From Comamonadaceae bacterium (lineage in GTDB: Bacteria; Pseudomonadota; Gammaproteobacteria; Burkholderiales; Burkholderiaceae_C), in the NCBI GenBank assembly GCA_027490925.1, contig JAIXXF010000032.1:1-64000 (forward strand): a stretch of DNA of 64,000 nucleotides, written 5' to 3'. The first letter of the stretch is position 1. Each line of letters begins with the position of its first letter. Shown here piece after piece: positions 46,447-56,655 of the stretch. Below the pieces are notes generated by a model, which was not told the DNA's origin, did no database searches, and was given only the letters and a program-made list of their open reading frames with translations. Made by a program: the position numbers and the translations under genes.

Positions 46447-47354
46447 CGTTTTCCCCCGCGTTGGCAGCTGCACATGCGGCAGCGGCCGACCAGCATTATC
46501 CGCAGGCCTGCCTGTACGTGGTGGCCACACCCATTGGCAACCTTGCGGACATCACCCTCAGGGCCTTGCATGTGATGTCGCTGGTGGACGCGATCGCCTG
46601 CGAGGACACCCGTCACACCCAGGGCATGCTGCGCCTGTACGGCCTGGACAAGCCACTGCTTGCCGTGCACGAGCACAACGAAGCCGAGGCGGCGCAACAG
46701 GTTTGTTCGCGGCTCGCGCTGGGGCAACGCATTGCTTACGTCAGCGACGCAGGCACACCAGCCATCAGCGACCCGGGGGCTCGCTTGGTCCGCGCGGCGC
46801 AGACCGCAGGCTACCGTGTGATGCCGCTGCCAGGCGTGAGCAGCGTCACCGCCGCCGTGAGCGTGTCGGGTTTGTCTCCGCCCGCCAGCTTTCTTTTCGC
46901 TGGTTTTTTGCCGAGCAAGGCGACTGAGCGTCACCAGGTGTTGGTGCAGCTGCTCAAAACGCCTCACGCGTTGGTGTTGCTGGAGTCTCCACACCGCATC
47001 GAAGCCACGGCGCGGGCGCTGGGCGAGACGTCAAGCCCCGACCGTTTGGTCACGGTGGCGCGTGAACTGACCAAGCAATTCGAAGAGATCGACACCATGC
47101 CGGTGCCATCGCTAGCGCCTTGGTTGTCAGCGCATCCGCAGCGTCTGCGCGGTGAATTCGTGCTGGTGCTGCACGCACCTAACGCCATGGCCACACAGGA
47201 CAACGGACACACCCTGCTCGCGGCGCTGCTGGAAGAGTTGCCAATCAAAAGTGCGGTGCGCTTGGCAACGCAGTGGTCAGGTGGCAATCGAAATGAACTG
47301 TATGCCGCCGCTTTGGAGCTGAAAGCAGGCTCAAACAAAGATAGCTTGGGGTGA
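46437..47354 (+). CDS. rsmI: 16S rRNA (cytidine1402-2'-O)-methyltransferase
   Basis: Methylates the ribose of C1402 in the ribosomal P-site. I choose TTG 46437, because GAAGG lies five bases before it and the product begins (L/M)TASFSPALAAAHAAA; longer starts would overlap most of yraN on the other strand. Motifs: YVVATPIGNLADITLRA, ACEDTRHTQ, VSDAGTPAISDPG and LPGVSSVTAAVSVSG. It has 305 residues. The last codons (GSNKDSLG) resemble the first half of the dispersed repeat. Confidence 0.92.
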   Translation: MTASFSPALAAAHAAAADQHYPQACLYVVATPIGNLADITLRALHVMSLVDAIACEDTRHTQGMLRLYGLDKPLLAVHEHNEAEAAQQVCSRLALGQRIAYVSDAGTPAISDPGARLVRAAQTAGYRVMPLPGVSSVTAAVSVSGLSPPASFLFAGFLPSKATERHQVLVQLLKTPHALVLLESPHRIEATARALGETSSPDRLVTVARELTKQFEEIDTMPVPSLAPWLSAHPQRLRGEFVLVLHAPNAMATQDNGHTLLAALLEELPIKSAVRLATQWSGGNRNELYAAALELKAGSNKDSLG

Positions 47355-47480
47355 TGGCGCGTTGCGCTTGGTGGCGCGAACCGGAACGTTTGCTTTGCAA
47401 CATGCAATGGCCACACACCAGTCGGTGTGCAATGGCGCACGCCAGTCAACACCCCCCACCAACACCGAGACTGACCAAGT

Positions 47481-47519
47481 AAAAAGCCTGTCAAAACGGG
47501 GTTTTGACAGGCTTTTTTT
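47481..47519. terminator. Strong bidirectional terminator between rsmI and the ribosomal operon
   Basis: AAAAAGCCTGTCAAAAC (47481-47497) pairs perfectly with GTTTTGACAGGCTTTTT around GGG, and the T-run continues to 47519. A-runs on the left give T-runs on the reverse strand, so it can end rsmI from the left and the rplQ/tRNA-fMet transcript from the right. Confidence 0.93.
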
Positions 47520-47540
47520 CAAGGCTCATGGCCTTCTTAT

Positions 47541-47617
<77 letters not shown>

Positions 47618-47628
47618 GCAAGTCTTGT

Positions 47629-47634
47629 ATTGTA
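47629..47634 (-). promoter_or_regulatory. Possible -10 element for tRNA-fMet
   Basis: TACAAT on the reverse strand lies 11 bases before the tRNA 5' end. No convincing -35 is seen 17 bases upstream (GCCACC), so this is weak; processing from the rplQ transcript is the alternative. Confidence 0.35.
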
Positions 47635-47636
47635 GC

Positions 47637-48038
47637 TTATTCAGCGGCCTTGGTGGCGCCGTCATTCACCACTTCGGTGTCAGGCCGGTCCACCAGCTCG
47701 ACCAACGCCATGGGTGCGTTGTCGCCCACGCGGAAACCCATTTTCAAAATGCGGGTGTACCCGCCCGGGCGCGTCTTGAAGCGGGGGCCGAGGTCATTGA
47801 ACAACTTGGTCACGCTGTCACGGTCGCGGAGGCGATTGAATGCCAAGCGGCGGTTTGACAGGGTCGGCTCTTTCGCCAATGTGATCATGGGTTCCACCAC
47901 CCGACGCAGTTCCTTGGCCTTGGGCAAAGTGGTCTTGATGACTTCGTGCTCAATGAGTGAGTTCATCATGTTGCGCAACATCGCTAGGCGGTGTTCGCTG
48001 GTGCGGTTGAGTTTACGTAGTCCGTGTCCGTGACGCAT
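47637..48038 (-). CDS. rplQ: 50S ribosomal protein L17
   Basis: 133 residues beginning [23 protein letters not shown], the invariant L17 start, with [17 protein letters not shown]. It is the last protein gene of the alpha operon, 90 bases after rpoA, followed by the initiator tRNA. Confidence 0.98.
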   Translation of the reverse strand: MRHGHGLRKLNRTSEHRLAMLRNMMNSLIEHEVIKTTLPKAKELRRVVEPMITLAKEPTLSNRRLAFNRLRDRDSVTKLFNDLGPRFKTRPGGYTRILKMGFRVGDNAPMALVELVDRPDTEVVNDGATKAAE

Positions 48039-48128
48039 GGTGCTTTCCTTTGTTTGTTGAACGAGCAGCCGTGTCAGGTACTGCCCGGTGCACTGGGTTC
48101 TGGATCAGAACCCTTCATTAGCAAGCGC

Positions 48129-49118
48129 TCAGCGCTTGTCCAAACCAGCCGGTGGCCAGTTGTCCAATTTCATACCCAACGTCAAACCACGAGACGCCAG
48201 CACTTCCTTGATTTCGTTGAGTGACTTGCGACCCAGGTTGGGGGTTTTGAGCAGCTCGTTCTCGGTGCGCTGGATCAGGTCACCGATGTAGTAAATGTTT
48301 TCGGCCTTCAAGCAGTTGGCCGAACGAACCGTGAGTTCCAACTCGTCCACGGGGCGCAACAGGATAGGGTCAAACTGCTGCGAGCTGCGTGGCGCGGGTG
48401 CATCGAACGCCGCCAGTTCGCTGCCTTCGAGCTGTGCGAACACGGCGATCTGTTCCACGAGGATCTTGGCCGAGGCACGCACCGCGTCTTCGGCGGTGAT
48501 GGCACCGTTGGTTTCGATCTCCATGACCAACTTGTCGAGGTCGGTACGCTGCTCGACGCGAGCGCTTTCCACCGTGTAGCTCACGCGCTTGACGGGAGAA
48601 AAAGACGCGTCCAGCACGATACGACCGATGGACTTGGTCGGCTCGTCGCCGTAACGGCGCAGGGTACCAGGCACGTAGCCGCGGCCTTTTTCGATTTTGA
48701 TCTGCATGTCCAGCTTGCCGCCTTGCGACAGATGGGCGATGACATGCGATGGGTTCACAATTTCAACGTCGTGCGGCGTCTGGATATCGGCCGCGGTGAC
48801 AACGCCTTCGCCGTCTTTGCGCAGGCTCAGGGTGACTTCGTCGCGGTTGTGCAACTTGAAAACCACACCCTTCAAATTCAGAAGGATGTTGACCACGTCT
48901 TCCTGCACGCCGTCGATCGACGAGTACTCGTGCAACACGCCAGAAATCGTCACCTCCGTGGCGGCATATCCCACCATGGACGACAACAAAACGCGGCGCA
49001 AAGCGTTGCCCAAGGTGTGGCCATAACCGCGCTCAAACGGTTCAAGGGTGACCTTGGCGTGGTTGGTGCCAAGCTGCTCCACGTGGATGGCTTTGGGCTT
49101 CAGCAAATGGGTCTGCAT
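48129..49118 (-). CDS. rpoA: RNA polymerase alpha subunit
   Basis: 329 residues. The N-terminal domain for dimerisation and assembly contains [18 protein letters not shown]; the flexible linker lies at about 235-250; and the C-terminal domain ([25 protein letters not shown] ... [13 protein letters not shown]) binds UP elements and activators. It is in the usual place between rpsD and rplQ. Confidence 0.98.
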   Translation of the reverse strand: MQTHLLKPKAIHVEQLGTNHAKVTLEPFERGYGHTLGNALRRVLLSSMVGYAATEVTISGVLHEYSSIDGVQEDVVNILLNLKGVVFKLHNRDEVTLSLRKDGEGVVTAADIQTPHDVEIVNPSHVIAHLSQGGKLDMQIKIEKGRGYVPGTLRRYGDEPTKSIGRIVLDASFSPVKRVSYTVESARVEQRTDLDKLVMEIETNGAITAEDAVRASAKILVEQIAVFAQLEGSELAAFDAPAPRSSQQFDPILLRPVDELELTVRSANCLKAENIYYIGDLIQRTENELLKTPNLGRKSLNEIKEVLASRGLTLGMKLDNWPPAGLDKR

Positions 49119-49209
49119 GCAAACTTCCTCTCAATACCCCCGGCTCGTTACACCGGTAAGGCTGGTGAAGCGCCGACCACTGCACAAAGGCAGCAGCCGG
49201 AACAAAAAA

Positions 49210-49833
49210 TTAACGTGAGTAAAGTTCGACGATCAATGACTCATTGACGTCAGACGCGAATTCGTCGCGATCTGGCACCTTCTTGAAAGTGCCTTCGGCT
49301 TTGTCAATGCTCACTTCAACCCATGCAGGGAAACCCACCTGCTGGGCCAGCTGCAAGGCCTCCTGCACACGCCCCTGCTTTTTCGACTTCTCGCGCACAG
49401 CGACCACGTCGCCGGTCTTGACCTTGTACGAGGGAATGTTGACGGGGTTGCCGTTAACGGTCACTGCTTTGTGCGACACCAACTGGCGCGCTTCGGCTCG
49501 GGTCGAACCAAAACCCATGCGGTAGACGACGTTGTCGAGGCGAGACTCCAACAAGAACAGCAAGTTGGCGCCGGTGTTACCGCGACGGCGGTCGGCTTCA
49601 GCAAAATACCGGCGGAACTGGCGCTCCAGTACGCCATACATGCGCTTGACTTTTTGCTTCTCACGCAATTGCAAACCAAAGTCGGAAGTCCGCTGACCAG
49701 ATGTACGGCCATGTTGACCAGGTTTTGAGTCGAATTTGGCTTTGTCTGCAATCGCGCGGCGTGCGCTCTTGAGGAACAGGTCTGTGCCTTCACGGCGGGA
49801 GAGTTTGGCCTTGGGGCCGAGGTAACGTGCCAC
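49210..49833 (-). CDS. rpsD: 30S ribosomal protein S4
   Basis: 207 residues starting [21 protein letters not shown], with the S4 RNA-binding domain [31 protein letters not shown]. In E. coli S4 represses its own operon at the level of translation. A long hairpin lies upstream (49930-49957), between rpsK and this gene. Confidence 0.98.
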   Translation of the reverse strand: MARYLGPKAKLSRREGTDLFLKSARRAIADKAKFDSKPGQHGRTSGQRTSDFGLQLREKQKVKRMYGVLERQFRRYFAEADRRRGNTGANLLFLLESRLDNVVYRMGFGSTRAEARQLVSHKAVTVNGNPVNIPSYKVKTGDVVAVREKSKKQGRVQEALQLAQQVGFPAWVEVSIDKAEGTFKKVPDRDEFASDVNESLIVELYSR

Positions 49834-49929
49834 GGTATTTCCTTAGATGACTGCTGCAGCCTGACACTGCAGGAGCCGGGGCGCTGGGCTTCCGGCGGTG
49901 GGCTTGGTTAACGAAACAGAAAACGAAAA

Positions 49930-49957
49930 GGTGGCCAGCACACGCGCGCCAGCCACC
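49930..49957 (-). terminator. Terminator-like hairpin between rpsK and rpsD
   Basis: On the reverse strand GGTGGCTGGC pairs over 10 bp (two G-U) with GCTGGCCACC around an 8-base loop, followed by TTTTCGTTTT. It may be an internal attenuator that sets the relative output of rpsD-rpoA-rplQ. It fills part of the 138-base gap between rpsK and rpsD. Confidence 0.6.
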
Positions 49958-49971
49958 CCCGGTGAGACGGC

Positions 49972-50376
49972 TTAGATCCGGCGACGCTTTTGTGGGCGGC
50001 AACCGTTGTGTGGTACCGGGGTCACGTCAGCAATGACGTTGATGCGGATGCCCAAAGCGGCCAAGGCGCGAACCGAAGATTCGCGACCGGGGCCTGGTCC
50101 CTTGATTTCAACATCCAGGTTCTTGATGCCCTGCTCGATCGCAGCACGGCCAGCCACCTCAGAGGCGACCTGGGCGGCAAAGGGGGTCGACTTGCGCGAG
50201 CCCTTGAAGCCCTGACCACCCGACGACGCCCATGACAATGCGTTGCCCTGGCGGTCGGTGATCGTGATGATGGTGTTGTTGAAAGACGCGTGCACGTGGG
50301 CGACGCCGTCGGCAACGTTTTTGCGGACTTTTTTGCGGACGCGCTGGGCAGCGCTGTTGGCGGGGGACTTGGCCAT
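49972..50376 (-). CDS. rpsK: 30S ribosomal protein S11
   Basis: 134 residues. S11 of the 30S platform, with [41 protein letters not shown] and a late [15 protein letters not shown]. It lies 18 bases after rpsM. Confidence 0.98.
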   Translation of the reverse strand: MAKSPANSAAQRVRKKVRKNVADGVAHVHASFNNTIITITDRQGNALSWASSGGQGFKGSRKSTPFAAQVASEVAGRAAIEQGIKNLDVEIKGPGPGRESSVRALAALGIRINVIADVTPVPHNGCRPQKRRRI

Positions 50377-50394
50377 GGTGATCTTTCAGACTGA

Positions 50395-50760
50395 TTATTT
50401 CTTGAGCGCCTGCGCTGCCTTGCGCGGACCCTTGCGGGTGCGGGCGTTGGTGCGCGTGCGCTGACCACGCATGGGCAAACCACGGCGATGGCGGAAACCA
50501 CGGTAGCAACCGATGTCCATCAGTCGCTTGATGTTCATCGTGGTTTCACGGCGCAAGTCACCCTCGATGGTGATGAGTGCGATCTGATCGCGAATCTTCT
50601 CGAGATCACCGTCCGTCAGGTCCTTGACCTTTTTGGAATAAGCGATGTCACAGGCTTCGCAAATCTTGCGGGCGCGGGTGCGACCGATACCAAAAATGGC
50701 GGTCAGGCCAATCTCGGTGTGCTTTTGCGGCGGAATGTTGATGCCAGCTATACGTGCCAT
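50395..50760 (-). CDS. rpsM: 30S ribosomal protein S13
   Basis: 121 residues starting [20 protein letters not shown]; the tail [21 protein letters not shown] is typical. S13 contacts the 50S subunit and the tRNAs. It is 24 bases downstream of rpmJ. Confidence 0.98.
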   Translation of the reverse strand: MARIAGINIPPQKHTEIGLTAIFGIGRTRARKICEACDIAYSKKVKDLTDGDLEKIRDQIALITIEGDLRRETTMNIKRLMDIGCYRGFRHRRGLPMRGQRTRTNARTRKGPRKAAQALKK

Positions 50761-50784
50761 ATGCGTCCTCTAATACTCTGAAAA

Positions 50785-50898
50785 TCAGCCCTGGCGCTGC
50801 TTGTGGCGCGGATCCGTGCAGATCACACGGACCACACCCTTGCGGCGGATGATCTTGCAGTTGCGGCAAATTTTCTTGACCGAAGCCGAAACTCTCAT
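50785..50898 (-). CDS. rpmJ: 50S ribosomal protein L36
   Basis: 37 residues, [21 protein letters not shown] followed by [16 protein letters not shown]. It is the zinc-binding form (Cys11, Cys14, Cys27, His32). A GGAGAGAG ribosome site precedes ATG 50898. The 147-base gap to secY holds no infA gene. Confidence 0.97.
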   Translation of the reverse strand: MRVSASVKKICRNCKIIRRKGVVRVICTDPRHKQRQG

Positions 50899-51045
50899 TT
50901 CTCTCTCCTTAAATCCCTCGCCACCCACTGGCACGGAACAGGCGCCAGCAAGTGGCGCGAAACACAATTCAGACAACGTACATGTTGGATCTGGTGTCAA
51001 TCAGAGCCATATCAAACAAGCCTTTAGGCCTGTCGACCAACCACC

Positions 51046-52353
51046 TCAGCTTTTGAAGTTCGCCTTTTTCAGTAGCGACTCGTACTGTTGAGACATCATG
51101 TAGTTTTGAACCTGGGCCATAAAGTCCATGGTCACCACCACAATGATCAGCAAAGACGTTCCACCAAAGTAGAACGGCACGTTGTATTTCAAAATCAGAA
51201 ATTCTGGCAACAAGCACACGAAGGTGATGTACACCGCGCCGGCCAATGTCAGACGGACCAAAATCTTGTCGATAAAGCGTGCCGTCTGATCGCCGGGCCG
51301 GATACCGGGTATGAAGGCGCCGCTCTTTTTCAAGTTGTCGGCGGTCTCGCGGCTGTTGAACACCAATGCGGTGTAGAAAAAGCAGAAGAACACGATCGCC
51401 GCAGCGTACAACATCACATACACAGGCTGGCCTGGGGACAAAGTGCCTGCGATGTCTTTCAACCACCGCATGGACTCGCCCGAACTGAACCAGGTCACCA
51501 CAGTGGCAGGCAGCAAGATAATCGAGGAAGCGAAGATCGGCGGGATGACGCCTGCCATGTTCAACTTCAACGGCAAATGGGACGACTGGCCACCGTACAC
51601 CTTGTTGCCAACCTGGCGCCGGGCGTAATTCACCAATATTTTGCGTTGGCCGCGTTCGACAAACACCACAAAATAGGTGACCAGCGCAACCACGATCACA
51701 ATGAGCAGGGCAACGATGATGCTCATCGCCCCGGTGCGTACCAGTTCGAGCAAGCCTCCCATCGCGGAAGGCAATCCAGCGGCTATGCCGGCAAAAATCA
51801 GGATCGAAATGCCATTGCCCAAACCGCGTTCGGTGATCTGCTCACCCAGCCACATCAAGAAGACCGTACCTGCTGTCAGGCTGACGACGGCGGTCATGCG
51901 GAAACCAAATCCAGGGTCGATGACCAAACCCTGAGAGCTTTCCAAGGCCACCGCAATGCCAAAAGATTGGAACAGCGCCAAGCCAAGTGTGCCGTAGCGT
52001 GTGTACTGGGTGATCTTTCGGCGACCCGCCTCTCCCTCTTTCTTCATTTGCTCGAAAGCGGGCACCACGTAAGCCATCAACTGCATGATGATGGATGCCG
52101 AGATGTATGGCGTGATCCCAAGGGCAAAAACGGTGAAACGCGACAGCGCACCGCCCGAAAACATATTGAACAGGTTCAGTATGCCGCCCTGCTGCCCATT
52201 GAAGAGCTGCTTCAGTTGAACAGGGTCGATGCCCGGCACCGGAATGTGCGCGCCAATGCGGTACACCACCAGGGCCAGCAACAAAAACACCAATCGGCGA
52301 CGCAGGTCACCGAACTTGCCTGTTCTCGCTATTTGGGCTGAATTTATTGCCAC
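51046..52353 (-). CDS. secY: Preprotein translocase subunit SecY
   Basis: Central pore of the Sec translocon in the inner membrane. 435 residues with ten predicted membrane segments; the N-terminus is [20 protein letters not shown] and the plug region [21 protein letters not shown] use GTG 52353; a TTG one codon upstream is possible. It stands after rplO as in the standard spc operon. Confidence 0.97.
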   Translation of the reverse strand: MAINSAQIARTGKFGDLRRRLVFLLLALVVYRIGAHIPVPGIDPVQLKQLFNGQQGGILNLFNMFSGGALSRFTVFALGITPYISASIIMQLMAYVVPAFEQMKKEGEAGRRKITQYTRYGTLGLALFQSFGIAVALESSQGLVIDPGFGFRMTAVVSLTAGTVFLMWLGEQITERGLGNGISILIFAGIAAGLPSAMGGLLELVRTGAMSIIVALLIVIVVALVTYFVVFVERGQRKILVNYARRQVGNKVYGGQSSHLPLKLNMAGVIPPIFASSIILLPATVVTWFSSGESMRWLKDIAGTLSPGQPVYVMLYAAAIVFFCFFYTALVFNSRETADNLKKSGAFIPGIRPGDQTARFIDKILVRLTLAGAVYITFVCLLPEFLILKYNVPFYFGGTSLLIIVVVTMDFMAQVQNYMMSQQYESLLKKANFKS

Positions 52354-52376
52354 CAAGCCGTCTTTCAGGAAGTCAC

Positions 52377-52808
52377 TCAGGCCAGCGAGCCGCCGGCCGC
52401 CAAAATGGCGGCCTTCGCGCCAGCGGTGGCGCCAATGCCCGTCAGCTTGACGGCGATGCCGATCTCACCGGTGTTGATCACCTTCACAACTTTGGCGAGC
52501 TGACCCACGAGGCCAGCCTGCTTCAAGGCCAACACGTCAACCTCGGCCGCACCGAGCCTTGCCAAAGCTGTCAACGTCACTTCGGCGTTGAACTGCAGCA
52601 GGTGCGACTTGAAGCCGCGCTTGGGCAGACGGCGTTGCAGGGGCATCTGGCCGCCCTCGAAACCCACCTTGTGGTAGCCACCCGCACGGGACTTTTGGCC
52701 CTTATGGCCGCGCCCAGCCGTTTTGCCCAGACCTGAACCGATCCCGCGGCCGACGCGGCGCTTAGCGTGTTTTGCGCCCGCAGCGGGCTTGATGCTATTG
52801 AGTTCCAT
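52377..52808 (-). CDS. rplO: 50S ribosomal protein L15
   Basis: 143 residues, [20 protein letters not shown] at the start, with the glycine-rich [21 protein letters not shown] second ATG directly upstream (52811) may be used instead. It is nine bases after rpmD. Confidence 0.97.
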   Translation of the reverse strand: MELNSIKPAAGAKHAKRRVGRGIGSGLGKTAGRGHKGQKSRAGGYHKVGFEGGQMPLQRRLPKRGFKSHLLQFNAEVTLTALARLGAAEVDVLALKQAGLVGQLAKVVKVINTGEIGIAVKLTGIGATAGAKAAILAAGGSLA

Positions 52809-52817
52809 CATGTACTT

Positions 52818-53000
52818 TCAGAGCACTTTGACGAGGTAGCTGATCTTGTCGATCATGCCGCGCACGGAGGGTGTGTCTTGCAATTCACTCACGCTGTTGA
52901 GTCGGCGCAGACCCAAACCACGCACGGTGGCGCGATGGGACTCTTTGCAACCGATGGGGCTGCGCACGAGCTGCAGCTTGACCGTCTTTTGTGTTGTCAT
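52818..53000 (-). CDS. rpmD: 50S ribosomal protein L30
   Basis: 60 residues, [20 protein letters not shown] at the start and [21 protein letters not shown] in the middle. ATG 53000 gives the family length; a frame-open ATG at 53012 overlaps nothing but adds a non-conserved MEFP. Confidence 0.97.
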   Translation of the reverse strand: MTTQKTVKLQLVRSPIGCKESHRATVRGLGLRRLNSVSELQDTPSVRGMIDKISYLVKVL

Positions 53001-53012
53001 TGGGAACTCCAA

Positions 53013-53531
53013 TCAGGCGAAGATGTCTTCGACCGTCTTGCCGCGCTTGGCAGCCACTTCGGAAGGCGTCGTGGAGTGGATCAACGCGTCCAACGTCGCA
53101 CGAACCATGTTGTACGGGTTGGACGAACCATGGCTCTTGGCCACGATGTCGGTGATGCCCATCACTTCGAACACCGCACGCATAGGGCCGCCAGCAATGA
53201 TGCCGGTACCGCGCGGTGCGGGGGACATCATGACGCGGGCCGCGCCGTGGTGACCGACCACCGTATGGTGCAGGGTGCCGTTCTTCAGAGACACTTTTTT
53301 CAGGTTGCGACGGGCCTCTTCCATCGCTTTTTGCACGGCAGCGGGCACTTCTTTCGACTTGCCTTTGCCCATGCCAACACGGCCGTCGCCATCACCGACC
53401 ACGGTGAGCGCCGCAAAACCCAAAATACGACCACCTTTGACCACTTTGGTGACGCGGTTCACCGCGATCATCTTTTCCTTCAGACCGTCGTCTGGGGTGT
53501 CGCTTTGGGCCCGAGCTTGAAATTTCGCCAT
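53013..53531 (-). CDS. rpsE: 30S ribosomal protein S5
   Basis: 172 residues. The double-stranded RNA-binding S5 fold is seen in [20 protein letters not shown] and [20 protein letters not shown]; the C-terminal [18 protein letters not shown] is typical. It is 17 bases after rplR. Confidence 0.98.
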   Translation of the reverse strand: MAKFQARAQSDTPDDGLKEKMIAVNRVTKVVKGGRILGFAALTVVGDGDGRVGMGKGKSKEVPAAVQKAMEEARRNLKKVSLKNGTLHHTVVGHHGAARVMMSPAPRGTGIIAGGPMRAVFEVMGITDIVAKSHGSSNPYNMVRATLDALIHSTTPSEVAAKRGKTVEDIFA

Positions 53532-53548
53532 TTTTTGATCCGATCCGC

Positions 53549-53914
53549 TTAGAACTGCAGGCCAGCTTCGCGCGCTGCGTCAGCCAATGCCTTGACACGA
53601 CCGTGGTAAGCAAAGCCCGCACGGTCGAAAGCCACTTTATCGATGCCAGCCGCCTTGGCCTTCTCAGCGATCAGTTTGCCGATCGCCGTGGCAGCAGCGG
53701 TGTTACCACCTTTGCCAGACGCACCCAATGCCTGACGAACGTCGGCTTGGGCGGTGGACGCAGTGGCTAGCACTTTGGTGCCACAGCCGGAAATCACCGT
53801 CGCGTAGATGTGCAGGTTGGTGCGATTTACCGTCAATCGCGCAACGCCTTGCTTGGCGATGCGGATACGGGTTTGGCGCGCACGGCGCAGACGCTGCTCT
53901 TTTTTCGTCAACAT
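53549..53914 (-). CDS. rplR: 50S ribosomal protein L18
   Basis: 121 residues, [20 protein letters not shown] at the start; binds 5S rRNA. The C-terminal [20 protein letters not shown] is conserved. A second ATG lies directly upstream at 53917. Confidence 0.97.
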   Translation of the reverse strand: MLTKKEQRLRRARQTRIRIAKQGVARLTVNRTNLHIYATVISGCGTKVLATASTAQADVRQALGASGKGGNTAAATAIGKLIAEKAKAAGIDKVAFDRAGFAYHGRVKALADAAREAGLQF

Positions 53915-53925
53915 CATGCGACTCC

Positions 53926-54459
53926 TTATTTCTTCTTGGTCTCTTTGATCGTGATCTTCTCGTCCGCATAGCGGATGCCTTTACCCTTGTAGGGCTCGGG
54001 CGGACGAATTGCACGAATCTCAGCGGCCACTTGCCCCACGCGCTGGCGGTCGGCTCCCTTGATCACCACCTCGGTGGGCGTCGGTGTGGCTACGGTGATA
54101 CCGAAAGGCATTTCTTTGTTCACGGGGTGCGAGTAACCGACTGCGAGGTTGAGCTTGGCGCCTTGTGCCGCCGCCTTGTAACCCACACCGACCAGGCTCA
54201 ATTTTTTCTCAAAGCCCTTGGTGACACCGACCACCATGTTGTTCACCAACTGTCGCATGGTGCCGCTCATGGCGTTGGCTTCGCGGGAGTCATTGGCGGG
54301 TTCGAACGTCAGCTTGCCAGCGTCCAGTTTGACCGTCACCAATGGGTTGTTGGCCAGCTTCAAAGAGCCATTGCCACCCTTCACACTGATCTCTTCTTGT
54401 GCCACGGAAATATCGACCCCGGCAGGGACGATCACAGGCATTTTTCCAACACGGGACAT
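53926..54459 (-). CDS. rplF: 50S ribosomal protein L6
   Basis: 177 residues, [20 protein letters not shown] at the start; two L6 domains, with the C-terminal [19 protein letters not shown] 54459 is chosen for homology. Confidence 0.97.
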   Translation of the reverse strand: MSRVGKMPVIVPAGVDISVAQEEISVKGGNGSLKLANNPLVTVKLDAGKLTFEPANDSREANAMSGTMRQLVNNMVVGVTKGFEKKLSLVGVGYKAAAQGAKLNLAVGYSHPVNKEMPFGITVATPTPTEVVIKGADRQRVGQVAAEIRAIRPPEPYKGKGIRYADEKITIKETKKK

Positions 54460-54482
54460 GTGTATTTCTCCTCGGTGCGGGC

Positions 54483-54878
54483 TTAGGCCACGTAGCACAA
54501 GACTTCGCCGCCGACACCGCTGGCACGCGCTTTGCGGTCGGTCATTACGCCTTTCGGCGTTGTGACGATGGCGACTCCCAGGCCGTTTTGGACCTGCGGA
54601 ATGTCACCGCTGCCCTTGTACACACGCAAGCCAGGGCGGCTGACGCGCTCGATTCGCTCAATCACAGGGCGACCAGCGTAGTACTTCAGGGTGATTTCGA
54701 GGTCGGCTTTGCCAGCCTCTGACTTGACCTGAAAACCGTCGATGTAGCCCTCGTCCTCCAACACCTGCGCGATGGCCACCTTCACTTTGGAAGACGGGAC
54801 CGACACGGTGGCCTTGGCCACCATTTGCGCATTGCGGATGCGTGTCAGCAAGTCGGCAATGGGATCACTCATGCTCAT
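54483..54878 (-). CDS. rpsH: 30S ribosomal protein S8
   Basis: 131 residues, [20 protein letters not shown] at the start. GGAG lies seven bases before ATG 54878. In E. coli S8 represses the spc operon by binding mRNA near rplE. Conserved end [17 protein letters not shown]. Confidence 0.97.
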   Translation of the reverse strand: MSMSDPIADLLTRIRNAQMVAKATVSVPSSKVKVAIAQVLEDEGYIDGFQVKSEAGKADLEITLKYYAGRPVIERIERVSRPGLRVYKGSGDIPQVQNGLGVAIVTTPKGVMTDRKARASGVGGEVLCYVA

Positions 54879-54899
54879 ATCAAATCTCCTCTGCCTGAC

Positions 54900-55205
54900 T
54901 TACCAGCTGGCCTTGACGACACCGGGGATGTCGCCCGCGAAGGCCATCTCACGGATCTTGGCGCGGCCGAGGCCGAACTGACGGAAAGTGCCACGTGGGC
55001 GACCGGTGATCGCGCAACGGTTGCGTTGCCGCGTTGGGTTGGCATTGCGCGGGATCTTTTGCAGACCGAGGCGGGCCAGGGCGCGTTCGTCGTCACTCTT
55101 TTTGGCGTCGTTTGCCGTTGCCTTGAGTTCCGCGTACTTTTTCGCGTACTTGGCGGCCAATTTGTCGCGCTTGAGTTCGCGCTGAATCAATGATGCTTTA
55201 GCCAC
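54900..55205 (-). CDS. rpsN: 30S ribosomal protein S14
   Basis: 101 residues with GTG start at 55205 ([21 protein letters not shown]). It is the long, zinc-free form without the C-x2-C motif. It is eight bases after rplE. Confidence 0.96.
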   Translation of the reverse strand: MAKASLIQRELKRDKLAAKYAKKYAELKATANDAKKSDDERALARLGLQKIPRNANPTRQRNRCAITGRPRGTFRQFGLGRAKIREMAFAGDIPGVVKASW

Positions 55206-55213
55206 ACGGCACC

Positions 55214-55753
55214 TCAGTTCTTGAACGGGAAACGGAAACCAACCAGCAGTGCCTTGCACTCTTCGTCGGTCTTGGCCGTGGTGGTGATGCTGATGTTCAG
55301 ACCACGCAAGGCATCCACTTTGTCGTACTCGATCTCGGGGAAGATGATTTGCTCTTTCACACCGATGTTGTAATTGCCACGACCGTCGAACGCGCGGCCT
55401 GAAATGCCACGGAAGTCGCGCACGCGGGGCAAAGCGATGGTCACAAATCGGTCCAGAAATTCGTACATCTTCACGCCGCGCAGCGTGACCATGCAACCGA
55501 TGGGCAGATCCTCACGAATCTTGAAGCCAGCGATGGCTTTCTTGGCTTTGGTCACCACCGGCTTTTGCCCGGCGATTTTGGTCATGTCGCCGACGGCGTT
55601 GTCCATGACTTTCTTGTCTGCAACCGCCTCGCTCACACCCATGTTGAGAGTGATCTTGGTGATGCGCGGCACCTGCATGGGCGAGGTGTAGCCGAACTTT
55701 TGAATGAGCTCAGGGGCGATCTTGTCGCGGTAGATTTGCTGGAATCGTGCCAT
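55214..55753 (-). CDS. rplE: 50S ribosomal protein L5
   Basis: 179 residues, [20 protein letters not shown] at the start; binds 5S rRNA. Conserved [15 protein letters not shown] and [23 protein letters not shown] 55753 is chosen for homology. Confidence 0.98.
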   Translation of the reverse strand: MARFQQIYRDKIAPELIQKFGYTSPMQVPRITKITLNMGVSEAVADKKVMDNAVGDMTKIAGQKPVVTKAKKAIAGFKIREDLPIGCMVTLRGVKMYEFLDRFVTIALPRVRDFRGISGRAFDGRGNYNIGVKEQIIFPEIEYDKVDALRGLNISITTTAKTDEECKALLVGFRFPFKN

Positions 55754-55766
55754 GGTTTGCCGCCCT

Positions 55767-56087
55767 TCAGGCCGTCTTGATTTCTTCGCCGCTGGACTTG
55801 AAAACGCGGATGCGCTTGCCGTCGGCCGCCAACTTGATGCCCACACGGTCGGCCTTGCCGGTCACCGCATTGAAGATGGCCACATTGGACTGATGGATGG
55901 GCATGGTCTTCTCAACGATGCCGCCGGTGATGCCCTTCATGGGGTTGGGCTTAGCGTGCTTCTTCACCACGTTGACGCCATCCACAACAACATGGGAGTC
56001 GCTGGCGCGCAGCGACACCTTGCCGCGTTTGCCCTTGTCGCGCCCCGCGATGACGATGACTTCGTCGCCTTTGCGAATCTTGTTCAT
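55767..56087 (-). CDS. rplX: 50S ribosomal protein L24
   Basis: 106 residues, [20 protein letters not shown] at the start, with the KOW motif; nucleates 50S assembly. It follows rplN by nine bases. Confidence 0.98.
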   Translation of the reverse strand: MNKIRKGDEVIVIAGRDKGKRGKVSLRASDSHVVVDGVNVVKKHAKPNPMKGITGGIVEKTMPIHQSNVAIFNAVTGKADRVGIKLAADGKRIRVFKSSGEEIKTA

Positions 56088-56096
56088 GACAGGTCC

Positions 56097-56465
56097 TTAC
56101 AGAACTTCAGGTGCCAGAGACACGATCTTCATGAACTTCTCGGTGCGCAATTCGCGCGTCACGGGTCCGAAGATGCGGGTGCCGATGGGCTCGAGCTTGG
56201 CGTTGAGCAACACAGCAGCGTTGCCATCGAATTTCACCAGCGAGCCGTCTGCTCGGCGAATGCCTTTGGCGGTACGGACCACCACGGCACTGTAGATTTC
56301 ACCCTTTTTCACGCGGCCACGCGGCGCAGCTTCTTTGATGCTGACCTTGATGACGTCGCCAACGCTGGCATAGCGGCGCTTGGAGCCGCCGAGCACTTTG
56401 ATGCACAGGACAGATTTGGCGCCGGTATTGTCGGCCACTTCTAGCCGAGATTCAGTCTGGATCAT
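56097..56465 (-). CDS. rplN: 50S ribosomal protein L14
   Basis: 122 residues, [20 protein letters not shown] at the start. It is first of the spc operon here; its own promoter is about 130 bases upstream. The S10-operon genes usually upstream (ending rpmC-rpsQ) are replaced by glpD, so the S10 and spc operons are physically separated. Confidence 0.98.
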   Translation of the reverse strand: MIQTESRLEVADNTGAKSVLCIKVLGGSKRRYASVGDVIKVSIKEAAPRGRVKKGEIYSAVVVRTAKGIRRADGSLVKFDGNAAVLLNAKLEPIGTRIFGPVTRELRTEKFMKIVSLAPEVL

Positions 56466-56527
56466 TTCTTTATTCCCAACTTGCACCGGCACGCGTGGCT
56501 TGCCAGTCAGTCTTGGGCCCGTCGTCC

Positions 56528-56550
56528 GTACCGCAAACCATTTGCGGTAC
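56528..56550 (-). promoter_or_regulatory. Perfect hairpin in the rplN leader
   Basis: GTACCGCAAA pairs perfectly with TTTGCGGTAC around three bases (10-bp stem). It lies in the untranslated leader, 63 bases before rplN and about 40 after the expected transcription start. The position suits a ribosomal protein or structural control element, or mRNA 5' protection. Confidence 0.5.
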
Positions 56551-56596
56551 TTTTGCTGGGCAGATACATCACCTGTTTGCACAGGCGAAGCCCACG

Positions 56597-56625
56597 ATTA
56601 TGGCAGAGTCTGACGGGAGCGTCAA
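56597..56625 (-). promoter_or_regulatory. Sigma-70 promoter of the rplN (spc) operon
   Basis: On the reverse strand -35 TTGACG (56625-56620), a 17-base spacer and -10 CATAAT (56602-56597); each hexamer matches consensus at five of six positions. It lies between glpD and rplN and gives a leader of about 125 bases. Confidence 0.78.
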
Positions 56626-56655
56626 CAGTGGCGCAGCCGATCAGCGATTGGCTGT

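Noticed and set aside
47310-47350. The rsmI 3' end as a sixth repeat copy
   Set aside because: GCTCAAACAAAGATAGC resembles the hairpin block but no GGGCC block follows at 20 bases, so I left it as a weak resemblance.
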